Source: a virus. Taken from it: a stretch of 62,252 bases of DNA. The notes beneath the pieces were generated by a model. The model did not search any database and was not told the origin of the DNA. It worked only from the letters and a program-made list of their open reading frames with translations. The position numbers and the translations under genes were made by a program. The stretch covers positions 1 to 62,252 of IMG/VR virus record IMGVR_UViG_3300035092_000013, one strand, 5' to 3'. Below, in pieces: positions 55,739-62,144 of this stretch (its first letter is position 1; each line of letters begins with the position of its first letter).

Positions 55739-56289
55739 TGGATCGCCTCACCGAGATGTTCACACGTCAATCCGCACTCCAGCGTAACTCGTTGAACATC
55801 AACTTCACAGACATGTCCGTGAATGTTGAGGACCGTGCCGAGTACGTCCGCATGAACGTCCTCGCCGGAATCGTCGAGTTCACCGAAGCACTCAACGAGA
55901 CCGGCTGGAAGCCGTGGGCAACAAACCGTGATTATGACGCGACAAAAGTGATCTCCGAGCTCGTCGACGTGTGGCACTTCATGATGAACATCATGCTGGC
56001 ATCTGGCATCGAACCGGAGACTCTCGCCAGTCTGTTCTTCGAAAAGTATGTGTTGAAGAACCGGCGAAACGCGGAACGGCAAGCTGAGGGTTACGACGGT
56101 GTCTCGACGAAGTGCCCACACTGCCACCGCGCACTGGATGACGTCGGCATCGCGCAGAGCCGGATCCTCGGTGAGCTGGCGTTCGAGTGTGGTGGCTGTC
56201 ACAAGGGACTCGACGGAGCGACGATCATCGGCAAGGAGAACATCGAACGGATCGTGCGGATAGACAAGATCCTCAATCCGTCCACCTAG
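55738..56289 (+). CDS. All-alpha dCTPase/dUTPase (MazG-like) with C-terminal zinc ribbon
   Basis: Residues 1-95 are an all-alpha NTP pyrophosphatase: GIVEFTEALNETGWKPW and SELVDVWHFMMNI give the ExxE...ExxD metal site (Glu47, Glu50, Glu74, Asp77) of dimeric dUTPases, the superfamily that includes T4 dCTPase gp56. Residues 106-140 form a zinc ribbon (CPHC...CGGC). It would hydrolyse dCTP and/or dUTP to the monophosphate, both removing dCTP and supplying dCMP to the synthase homologue. The zinc ribbon is not part of the usual family and may couple it to another protein or DNA. Confidence 0.8.
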   Translation: MDRLTEMFTRQSALQRNSLNINFTDMSVNVEDRAEYVRMNVLAGIVEFTEALNETGWKPWATNRDYDATKVISELVDVWHFMMNIMLASGIEPETLASLFFEKYVLKNRRNAERQAEGYDGVSTKCPHCHRALDDVGIAQSRILGELAFECGGCHKGLDGATIIGKENIERIVRIDKILNPST

Positions 56290-56295
56290 TACGGT
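56290..56295 (+). promoter_or_regulatory. -10 element of a putative leaderless promoter for the C5-methyltransferase
   Basis: TACGGT at 56290-56295, six bases, then ATG at 56302. The gene has no Shine-Dalgarno. It is the only plus-strand member of the leaderless set. Confidence 0.5.
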
Positions 56296-56301
56296 TCAGC
56301 C

Positions 56302-57834
56302 ATGGACGCGATCGACGTGCTGGGGTTCGCCGGCGGCTTCACGCTCGGTATGGTGCAGGCGGGTTTCCGACTCGTCGGTAAGCGGGAGATGAAGGGCGGT
56401 TTTGGCGTCGCGAACTGCGAGGCCAACCGCCACCTCCTGGGTCACAACTGGCGATCCGAGGTCGGTGATCCAGCGGGGTGGACGGTGCCGAACGGCGGCG
56501 CGCAGGTCGCCTTCGGCAACCCGCCCTGCTCCGGCTTCTCGGTGATGAGCTCGAAGGAGTTCCGTGGTGCTGACTCGAAGATCAACCACTGCATGTGGGC
56601 CTTCGCTGAGTATGTGGCGCGCGTTCGTCCTCTGGTCGCTGTATTTGAGAGCGTGCCACAAGCGTTCCGCTCAGCTGACGGCCATGATCTCATGCGGTCG
56701 TTGCGGTCGCTCGTGGAGGAACGAACCGGTCTCACCTATGTACTGCACCACGTGTTGCACAACGCATACTCCGTCGGCGGAGCTGCTCTCCGTCCGCGGT
56801 ACTTCTGGGTGATCTCCCAGGTGCCGTTCGGCATCGAACGGCCGGTCATGTCGACCTACCCACTCCTCAAGGACGTCCTCTGGGACCTGAACATGTCGCC
56901 TTTGACGTGGTCGCAACAGCGGTACAAGCTACCTGTCACGACCGACTGGCTGAACCCGCGAGTCTCACCTACGGGGACGTTTGACGGGCACGTAGCGGTA
57001 GACAACCCGCTGACGAACCGGCTCAAGGACCTGCTGTCCGGCGTCGAGTGGACGGCAGGTCATCACGTCGGTCAGGTGGCGAAGCACTACTACGAGACGC
57101 ACGGCGCACTACCGCTGTCGTGGCGATCCACACAGGAGAAGCTGGTCAAGAACGACTTCTTCATGGGGTTCACGACACCCGTTCGCTGGAAGGGTGACCA
57201 ACCCGCTCGGGTGATCACCGGTGGTGGTCCAGTGATGGTGGTGCATCCGTGGCTGCCACGAACGCTGACCCACCGTGAAATCGCGCGGATCCTCGGGTTC
57301 CCCGACGACTGGCTGATCGAGCCGCTTAAGGGTGTTCCCGGCCTCAGCATGACGTGGGGTAAAGGGATCACCGTCGACTGCGGTCGCTGGATCGGCGGGT
57401 GGATCCAGCGGGCATTGAACGACGACCCGGGCTCATACCGCGGAACGGAGATCGGTGACCGTGAGTGGTTGATCGACGTAACCCACGACTGGAAGCAACA
57501 CGCTTCCTGGTACAGTAGGACGGTCGCACAAAAACTTAAGCCTTCCCCCACTGTCGTACGAAGGAGAACAACCATGACGGAACCCGGTGTGGAGACCACC
57601 GAGACGAAGGTGTCGCGGGCCGAGAAGCTCGGCGAGCGCGACGAGACCGTGTTCAACGTGCTCGCCGAGGGCGCGAAGACCCGCAACGAGGTCGGCGAGG
57701 TGACCGGCTTGACGATCGCCATGGCGTACCTGTCGCTCGATCGTCTGCGCAAGGCCGGCCGCGTCAACTCCGAGCGCCGTGACGGCAAGAGCGTCTGGTT
57801 CCGTCCGGACGTCGCCGGCGTCGCCGCGGAGTAA
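56302..57834 (+). CDS. DNA cytosine-C5 methyltransferase homologue joined to a winged-helix domain
   Basis: Residues 1-390 have C5-methyltransferase motifs: motif I LGFAGGFTLGMVQAGF, motif IV GNPPCSGFS with catalytic Cys76, motif VI as FESV (Glu116; the usual Asn is Ser), motif VIII as LRPRYFWV without the usual Gln, and motifs IX-X PARVITGGG and LTHREIARILGFPDDW. It should methylate cytosine in a DNA target, or act on a modified cytosine. Residues 425-510 form a separate winged-helix with its own internal start. Motif VI and VIII changes make its activity uncertain. The gene lies in the base-modification block. Confidence 0.8.
   Translation: MDAIDVLGFAGGFTLGMVQAGFRLVGKREMKGGFGVANCEANRHLLGHNWRSEVGDPAGWTVPNGGAQVAFGNPPCSGFSVMSSKEFRGADSKINHCMWAFAEYVARVRPLVAVFESVPQAFRSADGHDLMRSLRSLVEERTGLTYVLHHVLHNAYSVGGAALRPRYFWVISQVPFGIERPVMSTYPLLKDVLWDLNMSPLTWSQQRYKLPVTTDWLNPRVSPTGTFDGHVAVDNPLTNRLKDLLSGVEWTAGHHVGQVAKHYYETHGALPLSWRSTQEKLVKNDFFMGFTTPVRWKGDQPARVITGGGPVMVVHPWLPRTLTHREIARILGFPDDWLIEPLKGVPGLSMTWGKGITVDCGRWIGGWIQRALNDDPGSYRGTEIGDREWLIDVTHDWKQHASWYSRTVAQKLKPSPTVVRRRTTMTEPGVETTETKVSRAEKLGERDETVFNVLAEGAKTRNEVGEVTGLTIAMAYLSLDRLRKAGRVNSERRDGKSVWFRPDVAGVAAE
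57574..57834 (+). CDS. Internal in-frame gene: winged-helix protein
   Basis: ATG at 57574 (codon 425 of the methyltransferase frame) has a strong Shine-Dalgarno GAAGGAGAAC and, about 55 bases upstream, an extended -10 TGGTACAGT (57508-57516). The 86-residue product (KLGERDETVFNVLAEGAKTR, EVTGLTIAMAYLSLDRLRKA, NSERRDGKSVWFRPD) is a compact winged helix. No stop separates it from the methyltransferase, so it can be made both as a fusion and alone. Local base composition is more GC-rich than the methyltransferase part. Confidence 0.6.
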   Translation: MTEPGVETTETKVSRAEKLGERDETVFNVLAEGAKTRNEVGEVTGLTIAMAYLSLDRLRKAGRVNSERRDGKSVWFRPDVAGVAAE

Positions 57835-57858
57835 CACCTCGAAGACGAGAACGGTATC

Positions 57859-57905
57859 ATCTCCCGCTACCACCCGATAGGGTTGGTGGCGGGAGATGCT
57901 TTTTT
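57859..57905 (+). terminator. Strong rho-independent terminator just before the lysin gene
   Basis: A 14-bp stem (57859-57872 with 57884-57897, one G-U pair) followed by GC and six T. The lysin start codon is only 10 bases past the T run, so lysin mRNA must come from read-through or anti-termination. Confidence 0.95.
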
Positions 57906-57914
57906 AGGCGGTGG

Positions 57915-58874
57915 ATGATGACGGACCCGAACCCGAACCCAGCCCGCATCAGCGACGAACTGTGGCGGTTCCGCAACGCGTGTCTCGCCCTCGAGTCCGG
58001 GTCGAACGACCGTGACGGTGGGATCTACGCCGACAAGCCGGGCTACCACGCTACCCGTGACCAGAACGATCCTGATGACTACTCGGTCCGTGACGCACCG
58101 GATAAGAAGGGTCCGTCGGACAAGTCAGCGGCGTGGGACTGGATCTTCGGCAACGCGCAAAACGGTGACTACAGCCGGATCTCGGTCTACGGTAAGCGGA
58201 TGCTGGCCGCGTGGAACGCTCACGACCCACGCTGCAACGTACTCCGTGAGTTCCTCGGCCAGACCGACACCGACGACACCCCTGAGGGACTGGACTTCCG
58301 CTACTTCAGTAAGAGGACTCCCGATGACAGTCACTCGTGGCACATTCACTTCAGCTTCGTCCGTGCATACATCATGATCGCGGGTGCGCTGGAGGGCGTG
58401 CTGTCCGTCCTACGAGGTGAGACACTAGAGCAGTACATCGCCGCCGGTGGTGTGCTGTACAAGATCGACGGAACAGGAGAGATGGGCGTGAGCGAGCAAG
58501 AGGTTCTCAACGCACTGAACAAGGACGTCCCGTACCAGTCCAGTGGCGTGGCCGACTGGGCCGTCAAGGAGCACGGCTGGTCGAGCGTGATGGGTCTCCG
58601 CGACATGGTGGAGTACATCTGGAAGGCCACGAACTACAACGCCCCGGACACCCTCGCCAAGGTGATCGAGGTGGAGGCGCGGCTGGCCACGATCGAGACG
58701 ACCCTCGCTCAGATCGTCAACAAGCTCGACGAGATCGCCGCGGGCGGCGGTGGAGGTACGGTTCCACCGGTGGACAACACCGAGGTCATCAACAAGATCG
58801 CCGAGGTCGACAACAAGGTCGCCGCGCTCATCACCGGTGTCCAGGCCAACGCCGCCGCCGTGTCAGGAGCCTAG
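57915..58874 (+). CDS. Endolysin (putative peptidase) with C-terminal coiled coil
   Basis: The 319-residue protein has an N-terminal domain (1-180) with GYHATRDQN, DAPDKKGPSDKSAAWDWIFG and SHSWHIHFS; the WHIHF metal-type motif resembles M15-like or related zinc peptidases, and I recall the NYSVRDA/GPSDKAAA/HLWHIH pattern from Streptomyces phage lysins. Residues about 195-245 may be a wall-binding or linker domain and the end is coiled coil (VEARLATIETTLAQIVNKL) with a Gly-rich hinge. It should cut peptidoglycan. The holin-like gene follows. GGCGGTGG precedes ATG. Confidence 0.65.
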   Translation: MMTDPNPNPARISDELWRFRNACLALESGSNDRDGGIYADKPGYHATRDQNDPDDYSVRDAPDKKGPSDKSAAWDWIFGNAQNGDYSRISVYGKRMLAAWNAHDPRCNVLREFLGQTDTDDTPEGLDFRYFSKRTPDDSHSWHIHFSFVRAYIMIAGALEGVLSVLRGETLEQYIAAGGVLYKIDGTGEMGVSEQEVLNALNKDVPYQSSGVADWAVKEHGWSSVMGLRDMVEYIWKATNYNAPDTLAKVIEVEARLATIETTLAQIVNKLDEIAAGGGGGTVPPVDNTEVINKIAEVDNKVAALITGVQANAAAVSGA

Positions 58875-58875
58875 C

Positions 58876-59295
58876 GTGTCGACCGAACCCGAGTCCGACC
58901 CGAAACGTCTCATCGAGCTGATCGGCTGGCCCGTCGTGTTCCTCGCCACGGTCGGCTGCGCCACCGTGTTCGCTCTCGTCTTCTGGGGTGGGCAGAAGCT
59001 CGATGACATCTCCGGCTTTATCGGCGCCGTCGCCACCATCATCCTGGCCGTCTACGTACGACAGGTGAGCAAGGACACGAACGGCAACCTGTCCAAGCGA
59101 GACGCACAGATCGCCGATCTCACACGTCGACTGGACGAGCTGCACACCGTCCGAGCCGGTGAAGTCGCACAGCTTGCCCAGCAGGTGCCGCCGTCGGCCT
59201 CTCTTCCACCTACGCTCGCTGCGGACTCGCACGCATCCAGCAACGATGCGCTCAACGGTTCGACCGTTCAGGTGCCCACCCTCCAGCGGACGTAG
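58876..59295 (+). CDS. Holin-like membrane protein
   Basis: GTG at 58876 follows AGGAGCC overlapping the lysin stop. The 139-residue protein has two transmembrane segments (LIELIGWPVVFLATVGCATV region and ISGFIGAVATIILAVYV), then a coiled coil (AQIADLTRRLDELHTV) and a disordered Ser-rich tail. Size, topology and position directly after the endolysin fit a holin. Confidence 0.75.
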   Translation: MSTEPESDPKRLIELIGWPVVFLATVGCATVFALVFWGGQKLDDISGFIGAVATIILAVYVRQVSKDTNGNLSKRDAQIADLTRRLDELHTVRAGEVAQLAQQVPPSASLPPTLAADSHASSNDALNGSTVQVPTLQRT

Positions 59296-59321
59296 TTCGA
59301 TCATCTCACGTCGCGTGCGTT

Positions 59322-59355
59322 GACCCGCCCAGGAAAAATCTTGGGCGGGTCGTTT
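59322..59355 (+). terminator. Terminator of the lysis genes
   Basis: A 10-bp perfect stem (59322-59331 with 59342-59351) followed by GTTTG, immediately before the next promoter's -35. Confidence 0.7.
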
Positions 59356-59382
59356 GCATCCCGGTATCGCACGTGATACTAT
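59354..59382 (+). promoter_or_regulatory. Sigma-70-type promoter (TTGCAT, 17, TACTAT)
   Basis: TTGCAT at 59354-59359, 17-base spacer ending GTGA, TACTAT at 59377-59382; drives the DUF932 gene and probably WhiB. This is the plus-strand member of the promoter family seen at 28826, 29665, 33079 and 37202. Confidence 0.85.
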
Positions 59383-59413
59383 AGTTTCATCAGGACGAGG
59401 AGAGGATGAGAAA

Positions 59414-60337
59414 ATGACCATCACGACCGTACCCGAGACGACCATCAACACCCAGTTCAGCACCCGTGAGGTGCCGTGGATGAAGCTGGGCAAGCTCGTC
59501 GACGGTGCCAAGACCGCGGCCGAGGCCGCGAAGCTCGGCGGACTCGACTTCAAGATCACACTCACCGAGGCGCACTACGACTTCGAAGACAAGAAAATCA
59601 CGATGCCGAAGCGCAAGGCCGTTATCCGTGAGGACACGGGTGAGTTCTTCGATCTCGTCTCCGACACCTACCAGCCGCTTCAGTACGGTGAGGCGTTCGA
59701 CTTCATGGACGCCGTCGACTCGCTCTACGTCGCCGCCGGCGCGCTCCGCGGCGGTCGACAGGGCTTCATCGTCGTGAAGGCACCCTTCCAGTTGGACTCG
59801 CTCGCCAACGTCGATCAGCACGACCTCTACGCCGTTCTCCGCACCTCGCACGACCGCTCGCGCGGCATCGAGGTGGCGGTCATGCCGCTCCGCGGCCGGT
59901 GCATGAACCAGATGACGCTCTCGTCCTTCACCAAGGGAGTCCCCCACCGCTGGGCCATCAAGCACTCGTACAAGATGCACGAGAAGCTGGCCGAGGCCAA
60001 GGACTCGCTGTCGCGTATGGCGGCGTACGCCGAGCGCTTCGAGCTGCTCGTCAAGCGACTCATCGACACCTCGGTCGACGAGGCAAAGGCGTTCGGTGTT
60101 CTCAACGCCGTGCTGCCGGCTCGTCCCAAGACCGCCGAGGTCATCCAGAAGATCATCACCCTTCGTGACGCTCAGCAGGTCGGCTTCGCCGGCACCGGCT
60201 GGGGACTCGTCAACGCCGTGTCCGAGTACTTCGACTGGCAGCGGTCGGGTGGCACCGCGGAGTCGCGGTTCCTCGGTGCGCTGGAGGGTCAGACGACCAA
60301 GGCGCTCAACCAGACCGTCGTTCATCTCTTCCGATGA
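59414..60337 (+). CDS. DUF932 phage/plasmid-like protein
   Basis: ATG at 59414 follows GAGGAGAGGATGAG. The 307-residue protein has the DUF932 pattern: PWMKLGKLVDGAKTAAEAAK, RKAVIREDTGEFFDLVSDTY, YQPLQYGEAFDFMDA and PLRGRCMNQMTLS. Members are common in phages and plasmids of actinobacteria and are often highly expressed early; the biochemical role is not established. It has its own promoter and a following hairpin. Confidence 0.85.
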   Translation: MTITTVPETTINTQFSTREVPWMKLGKLVDGAKTAAEAAKLGGLDFKITLTEAHYDFEDKKITMPKRKAVIREDTGEFFDLVSDTYQPLQYGEAFDFMDAVDSLYVAAGALRGGRQGFIVVKAPFQLDSLANVDQHDLYAVLRTSHDRSRGIEVAVMPLRGRCMNQMTLSSFTKGVPHRWAIKHSYKMHEKLAEAKDSLSRMAAYAERFELLVKRLIDTSVDEAKAFGVLNAVLPARPKTAEVIQKIITLRDAQQVGFAGTGWGLVNAVSEYFDWQRSGGTAESRFLGALEGQTTKALNQTVVHLFR

Positions 60338-60357
60338 ACTGACGACCCAGACCTCGT

Positions 60358-60382
60358 CCGAGCCTGTCGTTACCAGGCTCGG
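60358..60382 (+). other. Hairpin between DUF932 and WhiB genes
   Basis: A 9-bp perfect stem (60358-60366 with 60374-60382) and seven-base loop, no T tract. It may protect the DUF932 mRNA end or attenuate WhiB expression. Confidence 0.5.
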
Positions 60383-60405
60383 GCGAGTCATACGTAGGAG
60401 TGGAC

Positions 60406-60738
60406 ATGACCGTTGTGACACTAAGGTTCTTGAAGGACCGCGGTCTCTGTCGTGATGAGAACCCAGATATGTTCTACCCAGTCTTTGATTCACCCTCATC
60501 GACCTTCGCCGCGATCGAGATCTGTAACCGCTGTTCGATCAGACCCGAATGTCTCGAGTGGGCGCTGGAGCATGATGAAAGTGGAGTGTGGGGCGGAACC
60601 AGCGAGGCAACCCGTCGTTCGATCAAGCGAGCACGGTCGAGAACGAAGTGCGTTTCCTGCCAGGGTGAGAACGTCGTCACCGGTGTGGATGAAAAGGGAG
60701 AGCTCTGCGTGGACTGCGGTCTCTCCTGGCGGGTTTGA
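60406..60738 (+). CDS. WhiB-family Fe-S regulator with C-terminal zinc ribbon
   Basis: The 110-residue protein has the WhiB cysteines Cys15, Cys40, Cys43 and Cys49 (CxxC then C five residues later) and the GVWGGTSEATRR turn and basic helix. WhiB proteins occur only in actinobacteria and their phages; they bind a 4Fe-4S cluster and region 4 of the housekeeping sigma factor. An added C-terminal CVSC...CVDC zinc ribbon is unusual. It could redirect host RNA polymerase, for example to the late promoters. ATG at 60406 with TAGGAG upstream. Confidence 0.9.
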   Translation: MTVVTLRFLKDRGLCRDENPDMFYPVFDSPSSTFAAIEICNRCSIRPECLEWALEHDESGVWGGTSEATRRSIKRARSRTKCVSCQGENVVTGVDEKGELCVDCGLSWRV

Positions 60739-60785
60739 CCCGTATTACCCAAACTACCCGGTTTAGTCACCTCCCTAGAACATAG

Positions 60786-60831
60786 AAACGGTCCGCCCTA
60801 GGTAGTTACCCTGGGGTCGGACCGTTTTTTT
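60786..60831 (+). terminator. Rho-independent terminator at the convergent gene junction
   Basis: A 10-bp perfect stem (60786-60795 with 60818-60827) followed by a run of T on the plus strand. It ends the WhiB transcript and, with a weaker T run, may also stop minus-strand transcripts. Confidence 0.9.
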
Positions 60832-60861
60832 CGTTCTCAGGTGTTACGTATCGTTCGCGGG

Positions 60862-61911
60862 TTAAGCTCGCTGGATTCGCAAGGCTTCCGTCCACGCGTC
60901 GTACCATCGGTGCGCGTTGGCCTCGATCGTGAGGTGCTCGGCGACGATCGAGCGCCACTCCACACTGAGTTCACGTCGAAGAACGTCGTTGTTGACCAGT
61001 CGCTTCACCGAACGGTACCAGTCCTTCGGTGAGCGAGCTGTCCAGCCAACGCCGTGTTCCTTCAGGCTCACGTACTCCGGCCGGTCCGACGAGACGGGTA
61101 CGACACCGACAGACGCGTACTCCAGCGCCTTCAGCCACGACTTCGCACGGTTAAAGCGAGTGTCCGCCGTTGGCGCGACGCCGATGCCGAGTCGCTTACC
61201 GATCTCGACGTGCCAGTCGAGGAACGAGATGGCACCCGTCGTCTCGATACGTTCGGCGACCGACTCACCGAGTGCCTGCTTCACGCCGTCGGGTGGACCT
61301 ACGATCATGAACGATGACTCACGTGACAGCCGTGAAATCGCGGGTCCCATCGTCTGAAGGTCGTCTGGATGTGAGTGAACCGATCCACCCCAGCCGACGA
61401 CGATGCTGTCATCGTGTGGTACCTCGGTGAAGTAGCGCGGCACGTAGTTGCGCAGCAGTCTTCCAGGTGCGCGACGCCCATACACATCGAGCAGCGCCGG
61501 TGTCGACACGGTAACCAGCGTCGCGACGTCGCACGCTGGTAGCGTGTTCGACCACGAGTGATCCTCACCCCGTCCTGGGTGAAGAAGCTGCCACGCTGGA
61601 TTCCGCGGGTCGATGCACGTGAGGTCGTCATCCATATCTACGACGACGGCGACGTTCTTCTCACGGATCAGCGGGATGGCCTGCTGGAGAAAGCTGTGTG
61701 TCGGTCGCTGCAGCACGATGACATCGGCACCCGGCGGAAGTTCGACTGAGGTCATCTTACCGTTCAGGATTCTTCCCTGAAGTTGCTGAAGTCCACTCTT
61801 CTTGGTCACGATCTCGACATCGACACCCGACGCCTTGAGTGACATCGCCGGCCAGATGAGACGGTAGTAGCCGCAGCCGGTCTCATCCGCGGGATACACG
61901 TAGATCTTCAC
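60862..61911 (-). CDS. GT4-like glycosyltransferase (GT-B)
   Basis: GTG at 61911 overlaps the TGA of the upstream gene (GTGA) and has AAAGGAGA before it. The 349-residue protein has an N-terminal domain (KIYVYPADETGCGYYRLIWP) that binds the acceptor, a junction with VVDMDDDL, and a C-terminal donor domain (SIVVGWGGSVHSHPDD, FLDWHVEIGKRLGIGVAPT, RAKSWLKALEYASVGVVPV) with the Glu-containing E-x7-E-like motif of GT4 enzymes. It is the last gene of the operon that begins with the tail genes and the methyltransferase, so glycosylation of a virion protein is likely. Confidence 0.8.
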   Translation of the reverse strand: MKIYVYPADETGCGYYRLIWPAMSLKASGVDVEIVTKKSGLQQLQGRILNGKMTSVELPPGADVIVLQRPTHSFLQQAIPLIREKNVAVVVDMDDDLTCIDPRNPAWQLLHPGRGEDHSWSNTLPACDVATLVTVSTPALLDVYGRRAPGRLLRNYVPRYFTEVPHDDSIVVGWGGSVHSHPDDLQTMGPAISRLSRESSFMIVGPPDGVKQALGESVAERIETTGAISFLDWHVEIGKRLGIGVAPTADTRFNRAKSWLKALEYASVGVVPVSSDRPEYVSLKEHGVGWTARSPKDWYRSVKRLVNNDVLRRELSVEWRSIVAEHLTIEANAHRWYDAWTEALRIQRA

Positions 61912-62144
61912 AGCTGCGTCTCCTTTTCCTCTGCGTGCCAACGGAGAAGGTTACGTGCGTATACGATACTGAAGGCCACTCCTGAGAGAACGAATCCCCA
62001 CTGGTTTGTGATAAACCCGTAGGTGATCCAGATGACCTGTGAGATCAGACCGACCACCCACGCGGACTTGAGCTTGTTACCCGCGAGGATCATACTCGTG
62101 ATGCCGAGAAGCGCGAGTGCGATTGACCACCATGGGTTCACCAT
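61908..62144 (-). CDS. Small membrane protein with three transmembrane segments
   Basis: The 78-residue protein starts MVNPWWSIALALLGITSM, has two further hydrophobic helices (VVGLISQVIWITYGFI and FVLSGVAFSIVYARNLL) and a charged end (RWHAEEKETQL). It resembles small three-helix transport-like modules, but the function is unknown. It lies between two glycosyltransferase genes once the contig is circularised: its ATG overlaps the end of the GT2 gene (13-621) by 7 bases. It might move a sugar precursor or anchor the modification enzymes. Confidence 0.7.
   Translation of the reverse strand: MVNPWWSIALALLGITSMILAGNKLKSAWVVGLISQVIWITYGFITNQWGFVLSGVAFSIVYARNLLRWHAEEKETQL

Noticed and set aside
59390-60499. 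A 369-codon minus-strand open frame
   Set aside because: Antisense to the DUF932 and WhiB genes, which have promoters, Shine-Dalgarno sequences and family motifs.
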